From Ostrinia nubilalis (taxonomy: Eukaryota > Arthropoda > Insecta > Lepidoptera > Crambidae), in assembly GCF_963855985.1 (NCBI RefSeq), contig NC_087104.1:8928001-8992000 (forward strand): a stretch of 64,000 nt of DNA, written 5' to 3'. The notes under the pieces are model-generated. The model saw only the letters and a program-made list of their open reading frames with translations, had not been told where the DNA came from and made no database searches. Shown in pieces: positions 36,688 through 64,000 of the stretch (its first letter is position 1; every line of letters starts with the position of its first letter). The position numbers were made by a program, and so were the translations under genes.

Positions 36688-36815
36688 TGGGTCTAGACAA
36701 AGTGCCATTTTAATCGCAAACCAGTCGAAAAGTGGTCGAAAAGCCCCTTTTTTGTATGGAATTTGACGGATTCGATTTTCGATTCGATCAAAAAGTGCGT
36801 TTTGTCTAGGGGGGG
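36688..36815. mobile_element. MITE with CAG target triplet, second copy
   Basis: Opposite-orientation copy of the 22715-22843 MITE: starts TGGGTCTAGACAAAGTGCC and ends GTTTTGTCTAGGGGGGG, flanked by CAG at 36685-36687 and 36816-36818. Confidence 0.8.
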
Positions 36816-36987
36816 CAGAGCCCCGATTACGGTAACTTTTAACGTTTACAATCCAGACACGCTTCTCGATTCTGCGATACGATTGGTCGAAACAGCTGAC
36901 GTACGCTGTTGAACGACCAATCGTATCGCAGAATCGAGAAGCGTGTCTGGATTGTAAACGTTAAAAGTTACCGTAATCGGGGCTCTG
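36816..36987. mobile_element. Perfect 74-bp-arm palindrome (foldback MITE)
   Basis: Left arm 36816-36889 (CAGAGCCCCGATTACGGTAA...) is the exact inverse of 36914-36987 as far as I can read, with a 24-bp loop. It abuts the preceding MITE without spacer. A transcript across it would form a very stable hairpin. Confidence 0.9.
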
Positions 36988-37160
36988 AACCACTATAGTT
37001 GTTGGATTGTAATACTTCAAGATTCCAGTAGATGTCACTATTTCTAGCAGCGAGTTTTTAGCTTCTGTTTTTCTCAAAAATTGATTTTGGAGAAAATGAC
37101 CTATATTCTGCTAAGTTTTCCTCTTACCTACCTACAACCTATTTCAATGCTCACTAATAT

Positions 37161-37335
37161 CAGAGTAAATACAAATGAGTAGGTCATCTTCATAGAAACG
37201 CACGGGCGCGGTTTGTATGTGAGCGCACCAATACGTATGCGGCGCGCACTCACACACTGACAAAAATTAGCGTGGATTAGCGGGGAGCCAGTCTTGGTTG
37301 CGCCGAAGATGACCTACTCATTTGTATTTACTCTG
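37161..37335. mobile_element. hAT-like MITE, 175 bp
   Basis: Perfect inverted termini CAGAGTAAATACAAATGAGT / ACTCATTTGTATTTACTCTG (31 bp in all). Flanks CTAATAT and CTAGTAT may be a diverged target duplication. Confidence 0.7.
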
Positions 37336-37924
37336 CTAGTATTCTTTAGAAATTGATTGAAGTGGTGATCTATTTATTAGACGAGCAAGATAATCATTCT
37401 CACCGCATTGTATTTTTTCCGATTCGTACGATATTATTAAATAAAGATATAGAAAGAGCTTCGTAAGTTTCAGAAATCCCCTTTTTTTAGAGCAAGGGAA
37501 TGTGTTATTTAATTATTTTTGGTCTCTATGCAATGATATTAACTAGTATTTCGAGCACAACTCTAGTAGATTTGTAATCTGTATTAAAAAATTATTTGAC
37601 AGAAATGACAGAAGGTAAACAGCTGGCTGTCAACATGACTGATGACAACAGACAAGCAAAGCAAAAACGCCAGAAACTTGCTTTGCTTTCTGTTTCTTCT
37701 ATTCTATTGTATTGAATCGGCAATGCTTGTTGTGTGCAGTCATATTTTTTAATTATTACGCCTGTGCGATAATTAATCGTAAATTGCTTATTAGCGGCAC
37801 TTAGCGGTTTGTTATTTTACGTCATTCCAGTGCGGTGTTGTTGTAATTTAATACATATATTTGGCTGATTCCGTAATAAAACTCAGACACGGCTCTTTAC
37901 TCCGTAATCTAAAAGTTGTTCGCA
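37336..37924. other. Region upstream of exon 1C, probable promoter and 5' UTR
   Basis: AT-rich with a more mixed composition after 37600. The 5' UTR of the short isoform must end at 37924. No defined promoter motif. Confidence 0.3.
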
Positions 37925-56047
<18,123 letters not shown>

Positions 56048-56900
56048 AGAATCGGCCGAATCAAAATGATAAAATATTGTTAAGTATTTATAGGTGCCTT
56101 AATGTTTTGGAAAAAGTTCTCTATGTTGTTATCATATTAGCAAAATCGTGAAAAATTGTTTATTGTTCTCTAAAAAGTGCTATATTTTCATATTTACCTG
56201 AGTTTTTATACATTTCTTTATGCATTTATTTTTTTATGGTTTTAAGTTTAATATAATTGTATGTAGACCAGCTAGAAACTTAAGCTCATTCTATATTTTT
56301 GAGCACTGATTTTATAATTATAATAATAATTTTATAATTAATTTAACTTTGTGATATACAGGGCTGTCTTTGGAAATCGGTGGTCCTAATTATTAAAATA
56401 AACGAACAAAATATAAATCGCATTATTTTCATATTACATGGTTTCACACAATTCTTGCACAATATTATATTTTACACACTGCAACTTATTATTACTTTTT
56501 ATAACATATTTTATAATATTTTTTATTCTTATATTTTTCTCCTTGTAAAATCAACAAAGTACCATCTAGTTAAAATTAAAAAATAAATCTGCTCATCAGA
56601 AAGAATTGAATACTTAAGTCACGAAAAACAATGGAGGATAATAAAGTTATTCCTATTTATTTATTATCTTAATGTTTGTATTTAACAAAAAAGAAACGAT
56701 AATGCATTGTAATTAATATTTTATTTGTGATTAAATTTAATATTATGAAAACCATTTGAAAACAAATCATAGTTGTATAGCTTGTTTATAGAATTGTTTG
56801 ATATATTTAAAATGTAAATAGGTTGAACTCCTATTTTACTTTTAAGGGTTGAATTGTATTAAGGGGGACAATTTAGTGTTTTTATAAAATAAAGTTATAC
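56048..56900 (+). other. 3' UTR of ALDH3
   Basis: AT-rich sequence after the TGA at 56045-56047. Candidate polyadenylation signals: AATAAA at about 56398, 56632 and 56888, the last followed by a T-rich stretch. Confidence 0.5.
56888..56893 (+). terminator. Candidate polyadenylation signal of ALDH3
   Basis: AATAAA about 840 bases after the stop codon, followed by TTTT-rich sequence. Earlier AATAAA copies could give shorter 3' UTRs. Confidence 0.4.
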
Positions 56901-56999
56901 ATTTTAGAAAACTTCTTTTATTTATTTACGCCTAATGCCTATATTGTGGATGTAAGAATGACTAAAGATTATACACGAGTTGTGCAATGTAAGCATAGT

Positions 57000-57320
57000 T
57001 TACTTCATGTTATTAGATTATTTACTCTTACGTGGAAGTTATGCAAGCAAGAGGTCCCGGGTTCGATTCTCGGTCTAGTTCAAGGCTCGAGCTACAAGTG
57101 AGGTACAAGGAAACACCCGGCAAAATCCATTGTCATTCTCGTTCTAGAGGAATCAGTTCGAGGCATGACGATTGATGTGTTGCCAGCCAGAGGGTGCTCT
57201 AACTGAGCCTACTGGACAGCATCTTAGTTATATGACCAATGTACAATAAAAATCACAGGTCACCAAGACCTCAAGCTATTCAACGGGGAGGTTACTCCCC
57301 AATACCTCGAATCCGCATTA
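57000..57320 (+). repeat. Possible tRNA-derived repeat between ALDH3 and Rho1
   Basis: GGTCCCGGGTTCGATTCTCG at about 57053 is a pol III box B-like sequence. An upstream box A is only weakly matched. The body has no clear relation to the SINE at 42846. Confidence 0.4.
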
Positions 57321-58933
<1,613 letters not shown>

Positions 58934-59590
58934 TTGTGCCGTTGTTGGGAGAACTCTGATTTATGAATCGTTCGCATACTGCCTGAAAACTTAAGTTTGT
59001 AACGACTCGGACTGCAGCAGTCGCGACGTCGGCCAGTGCTTCCTCCCGATACTGACAGCTGCAGCGACGTCGCGGCGCGCGTTGCACGCACACCCACTAT
59101 ATTGCAGTATTCGTGTGGTTACACTTTCACAATTGGTACTTGTATATTTTATAGATTATATCTATAAAGGGTAAGCGTAAATGCCTTAACTAATATGGTC
59201 GGGGGCGAGCGTGGGCCCCTCACCTGCGGGCCCACCTGAATTTTCGTGCTATACTATCATGTTATATAACCGATTAGCATTTCTTCAATATAAAGATTAT
59301 TCCTCGACCAGTGTCGTCTCCCTGAGACTTGTTTAGTTTCGTATTTTGTATTTTAATTTTTTCAATAAAATAGTTATGTATAAATTGTGTAGGTGATGTT
59401 TATTTGACATGGAGCGCGAGCCCCAATTCTCAGCTAAGTGCCTGTCAGCTAGACGCGTCTCTGAGACGTCCATCTGATACTGATCACGATTCTGTAGGGC
59501 AGTTTTATTGTAATCTATTGTTTGTGTGAAATTTAACTTCCCATATTGCATGATATAATATAATTTATTAGTAATAAAGGAACCCCATGT
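58934..59590 (+). other. Rho1: Rho1 3' UTR
   Basis: Follows the TAA at 58931-58933. Polyadenylation signals AATAAA at 59364-59369 and about 59572. Confidence 0.6.
59364..59369 (+). terminator. Rho1: Polyadenylation signal of Rho1
   Basis: AATAAA in a T-rich context about 430 bases after the stop; a second AATAAA at about 59572 could extend the UTR. Confidence 0.55.
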
Positions 59591-59823
59591 TTTAACAATT
59601 CTTTTCTAGACTCTTTTTGACTTTTATAAAATTTTAATACAGCATTTATAAATCAAAGGTGTTTAGGATGGGGAAATATTTAAGTTAAAATCAATCATCT
59701 ATGTTATGTTTTATTAGTATTGTAAGTACAAAATTATCTTTCAAATATACATGGATTAACATAAAATAATTATTAGACTTCCTTTTATAATTTAAGATAT
59801 TTTGGATCTATTCCAATTACAAA

Positions 59824-59829
59824 TTTATT
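59824..59829 (-). terminator. NOL9: Polyadenylation signal of NOL9
   Basis: On the minus strand AATAAA lies about 24 bases after the TAA stop at 59853-59855. Confidence 0.45.
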
Positions 59830-59852
59830 AACTAATCATTGACAGTTTCAAT

Positions 59853-62800
59853 TTAGGAATTCCTTGACATCTTCAGCAGTTGTAATGGATTGAACCTCCG
59901 TTTGGGTGCAAACATAAGTTGCCTCTGTTTGAATGTGGTGTCTGTTCGGTAGGGGACAGTAGTTCCGTCAGGCAGGTGCTTTTCCTGACCTCTTAGCTCT
60001 GGCACCCAATCTGCATACACCAAAGTATCCACTACAGCCAGTTTTTCCATAGGAGTTGGTGTCAGTACATACAGCATTTCTTTTTCCAAGTCGATGCCTC
60101 TTATAAGACCTAAAAAGTAAAAAATTCCACAGTGAAACCATAACGATTATCAAAATTTAATCAGGTATTTATTGCAGCAATTTTATTGATAACACATTGC
60201 GACACTACCCAACAGTTTCTTTTAGCATTCAACATAAATTCTGGGAAGATCACATGAAACGACTAACGGTAAAATGCCTGTCATCCAGTTGTTTGCATGT
60301 ATTAACACTTTGTTTTTGTTTGACCCTGAGACATTGATAACATTAATATCCTTTTTATATCAAACAATGAATATAATTTTGATAATATCAATAGGTTGAA
60401 TGTAAAACTTATATCAATGAAATATTTTATGGGTCACTTGTTGCATTTTAATAGATGACATCATTAGAGGAAGCCTGTTACGTTGGTTATCTGTAGGCAA
60501 AACGAGTATGATTCATCTGTGACATCACAAATAGTAATATTTCAATGTCATTCAAAAGGGGACTTGTATTTTACAAAGGACTAATTAACGATAGTCTTCT
60601 TTTTTGCTATAGACAGGTGCTAAATACGTCCTATCAAAGGTCACGCTAAAAACCATAAGGGCTACTTTTGCTTAACTTTTCACAAACAGCAGAGATAATG
60701 TTGATGTTGTACTTTCATGTTTATACATAGAAGTTATCAAGGGTAGGGCGGATGTTCTTTAATGTTCATCGACGACTCATGATTTAATTCTTTAAATTAT
60801 GAATAATACATAACGCAAAGATAAAGCGAACATACCATGTCCGTGGCAGACGAGCGGTTTATCTCGGAGGGTAAACACCTTGCCACTGTTATCGTGTGTC
60901 GTCAGTTGACACAGCGCTATTATTTTGCCATTTATAACTTTCGTCACGGCTTCATTTGTGATTTTTATATTCAATCCGATATTTAGGTCGCTCAATTTCA
61001 CCCTGAAACAAAAAGCATGGCGTTGTTTATAAATAGAAATAGATTTCGTGCAACATAAACAAGACTTCTTGCCTTTAGATCTGCGTAAAGTTATTTTTTA
61101 GGTTGGTTAATGACGTCATATATTTTCGACTAGACTGACCACAACCAAAACATGACACTAATTATTCGCGCTGAGCCGATTAGTGTGAATCACATTCGAT
61201 TCCGGGAGGGACCATTATCTTGTTAGTCACCAGTCTGCAGATCTATGTAACGAACGGTGCTGATACTGATAAGTAAAAGTCGTTTTATATTATTTTATAA
61301 TTAAGGCAGTTAAGTACTAAGAAAGTATGAATCGAAGAAGAATCTTAACAGAATACTTCCAAAGATCTTATTAGATTTAAAACCTATTACATTTGATCTG
61401 AAGTAAAATAAACAGTGCTCGAAAAATACGCGATATGACGTCACCAGCCTCCATGCATACTAAAATACTATAATGATATTTATGAATAGCTGATGCTGCA
61501 AGTACTTACTCGAAGGGGGTAATCCCCAATAACGTGGCGTCTGGAGTTTTTAACATGTCACCAAAATACGCTAAAAAGTTAAGATATCTTTCATCTCTGG
61601 GCGCCACCGAGGTTTTATTCTTTCCAGAATTCGTTGCGTGATTCGCTAAAATGAATTTATAATTGAGCCCCATGTTTGGGACATTTCTGAAAATGAATTC
61701 GTGTCTATATCGGTCATCGTAAAGCTTCATAACATTGTGTGGATTTAGATGTGTTTCGAATCTCTTTTTACTGTTTTGGTGGTCAATCTGCAATAGGTAT
61801 GTAGGTTGTACTTGTAAGATGACTAGTGCGATTAATTTCAGGCCCATAGCGTTGCACATTCCCATTGTGTTGACGATCCAGGGCATTGATTTCAATTGCT
61901 TGTCGTTGTTGCAGTGTCTAATTAGGTCGTGAACTGCCGCAGCGTAACGTCTCGGGTTGTCCATTGTGCTGATCATGCCTAAGTTCAACATCCTGGAAAA
62001 AGAAAGTTATGTAAAACGTTTATCGCTAAAAGTTTATATGGTTTGTAAATATCGTAAACCGCGACTCGACAGACGCGTCAAAGCTCGGATGGCAGTATAG
62101 ACTAAAGATGTGTTTACACTGTTACTTAGTTGACTTGCGAGATAATCGAATTCTTCGCTCGCTCGGCGATATCATAAAAATGTCTCAAGCTTCGCGCTCA
62201 CCACGAACAATGTCAATATAACTTAAAACTGCGGCCTGTGGTTTGCGACACTACGGATTTGCGGTGGCCGCCATGCCCGAGTGATTTAGTAGGTAGCTGG
62301 AGAATGTTACAATTCAGAAAATTTGTTTATTAGGTCAGTCTGGTTTACTAGGTCTATACCCTGGAGATAAGAGAAGAAACACGGTTTACCTACGCACAGG
62401 CCATAGGTGAATATCATGATCTGTTTGAACTTGATTGCTACTTGTGTAAGAATCTAGCAGCTGACTTGTTAACAGGTGTACCGCGTTTTTGTAATGCTTA
62501 CGTTATGCAGCGAGCTGCGCAGCTGAGAGCAGATGTTTTCGCGAGTTCCTTACAAGTCGGAAGTTGTCTACGATTATGAATAAATATCCCAACCAAAAGT
62601 TTCGTTGTCCTCCACTATAGTTTAGTCTCTGGCATTCCAGAAACGTTTTTCTCCACCAACAGAAAGAGGAAGGAGAACAAAATGGTGGGGGACAACAGGA
62701 ATAGTTGTTTAGGGCCTATGCTAAAACGTACCGCGCCGCGTATAGATAGTTTCATCCACGAAGACGCGCCCTACCATTCTTCCGCTAATGTTTGAGTGTT

Positions 62801-64000
62801 ATCGGTACACGCTTTATCCATGAGTGCACACTCACACTACAATAATGATGCTAGGATCAAACTCCTTGCACTCCGCGCTTCTCGACCAAAAATTGGTGGG
62901 TCTACGTCATGTCGTGTGGAATCCCGTTTCACGCGCCACGCGCTGCACAAACTTTTTCTCTGAATAGACGCATGCGCAAGCTTTGGCGTAGGCCCTTAAG
63001 AATATTTATTATACGAGTCTTACTTGACTGGAGTCTTCAGATGTGTGAAGTTAGGTCCCAACAGTGGCTCATTGACGACTGTAGCCGATATATTCCCGGC
63101 GACCGTGAACTCCGCCTGTCCAGGATCCAGATCTACCACCAGCACGGGACCCCGCTCCAGTAGGCGGTTGACGCAGAACCGCAGAAAGGTGGACTTGCCG
63201 AGCCCTTTGCCGCCGCACATTATACCCCGACTTTGAGGCTCTGAAAATAATGTTTTACAATATGTTAGTGAAATCTCATGAAAGTTAGTGAATAGTGAAT
63301 TTCTACTTCTTATCAAGGTCAATTATTGTAAGTGGGGATATTGAGTGCAGATTCATACTTTAGTGTAACTTTATAATAAAAAGAAGTAGAATAGAGTTAA
63401 CATCAAACAAATATTTTCATAGTGAAGCAGGTGCTCAATATTTCATTACCATCATAATATTATTATGCATTTACATAATGTGCAAATGGCATCTAACAAG
63501 GAAATTATATGATAATTTTAACATCCTTTACTTATTTTTCTTTTTTTTAAGAAAATAATTATATTACCTGAACCACAATGAACTGCTTGCTTCCAACATG
63601 GTATCTCTTCAAATACTGTCCATGGTTTTGTCAAATATAAGGAACAGCCTAGAATTTGAGATGGTTTCCTCAACATATTGTCCACATGCTTGCCCATTTT
63701 ATTGAACAAATCTGCTGCACTAAAGTTGTTTTCTACAAAATCTATTTTAGGGCTAGAAAGCTTTTTTAAACACACAACACCATCATTTGTTCCTAGATCT
63801 GTGACTATCTCTTCAGAGTCAGCAATAGAAACTCCTTCGGAAGACAATTTTCTGAACAAACCGCTGGAGATATTCTCACTTTCAACTGTCTTCAGACAAT
63901 ACGCATAGTTATAATTTGGTGCATATACATTACATGGCTTCTCTGTCAATGTGTGCCCCAGTATTTCCATAGTGCCTACCAAAGCTTTCACTTTTACTTT
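59853..64000 (-). CDS. NOL9: Polynucleotide 5'-hydroxyl-kinase NOL9 (Grc3 family), 5'-partial
   Basis: Nucleolar kinase that phosphorylates 5'-OH RNA ends during ITS2 removal from pre-rRNA, together with Las1. Exons on the minus strand: >64000-63568, 63240-63024, 61992-61510, 61002-60836 and 60109-59853, all GT-AG and in phase, giving 518 visible codons. The Walker A loop GGKGLGKST begins the second visible exon, followed by LVVDLDPGQAEFT. The third contains WIVNTMGMCNAMGLKL, a conserved family block. The C-terminus is hydrophilic and Lys/Arg-rich (FAPKRRFNPLQLLKMSRNS). The frame is open to the window edge, so the N-terminal part, roughly 150-200 residues by comparison with the family, lies outside. 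Confidence 0.93.
61993..63023. other. NOL9 intron with one MITE
   Basis: 1.03-kb intron; it contains the inverted MITE copy at 62754-62909, otherwise nothing recognised. Confidence 0.5.
62754..62909. mobile_element. MITE with CCACGTAGACGC ends, inverted copy
   Basis: Inverse of the element at 50929-51098: starts TTCATCCACGAAGACGCGCC and ends ATTGGTGGGTCTACGTCAT. More diverged than the two copies in the ALDH3 intron. Confidence 0.7.

Overview
The window looks like nuclear DNA from a moth or butterfly (Lepidoptera). It is AT-rich, has many short GTAGGTACCTAC-like words, carries typical lepidopteran non-LTR retrotransposon ends and tRNA-derived SINEs, and holds intron-split genes whose proteins read as insect orthologues. 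The species cannot be named from the sequence alone.

Genes, left to right. (1) 405-2786 (+): a three-exon secreted/ER carboxylesterase-family gene that has lost the nucleophile Ser and the catalytic His and ends in KDEL. (2) About 18.9-56.9 kb (+): a fatty aldehyde dehydrogenase of the ALDH3 class. It has three candidate alternative first coding exons (18891, 34033, 37925), all splicing in the same phase, then nine or ten shared exons, a hydrophobic C-terminal anchor and two possible C-termini. Exons 4 and 8 are each followed by decaying tandem copies of themselves. (3) 58355-58933 (+): Rho1 small GTPase in one coding exon. (4) 59853 to beyond 64000 (-): NOL9/Grc3-type polynucleotide 5'-hydroxyl kinase, five exons visible, 5' end outside the window. 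Rho1 and NOL9 are convergent, about 0.3-0.5 kb apart at their 3' ends.

The rest is mostly transposon-derived. 3.3-5.4 kb: a hAT-like element (8-bp target duplication, TTTCGG arrays) and a 5'-truncated RTE-type insertion (13-bp duplication). 10.5-11.3 kb: a 178-bp tandem repeat, one unit of which is split by a hAT MITE. 14.1-18.7 kb: a TA-flanked inverted-repeat element holding a second one, then an apparently identical 1603-bp tandem duplication whose breakpoints lie inside two different transposons. 23.7-31.9 kb: a five-level nest (TA-flanked element > LINE A > hAT > LINE B > TA-flanked element), readable because each target site can be closed up. The other introns carry hairpin MITEs, hAT MITEs, a SINE and LINE fragments.

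Most worth following up: the KDEL-bearing pseudo-esterase; the exon-level tandem duplications and alternative ends of the ALDH3 gene; and three TA-flanked element families, unrelated in sequence, that share an architecture of internally repeated terminal motifs. I found no operon, CRISPR array, rRNA gene or convincing functional tRNA gene.
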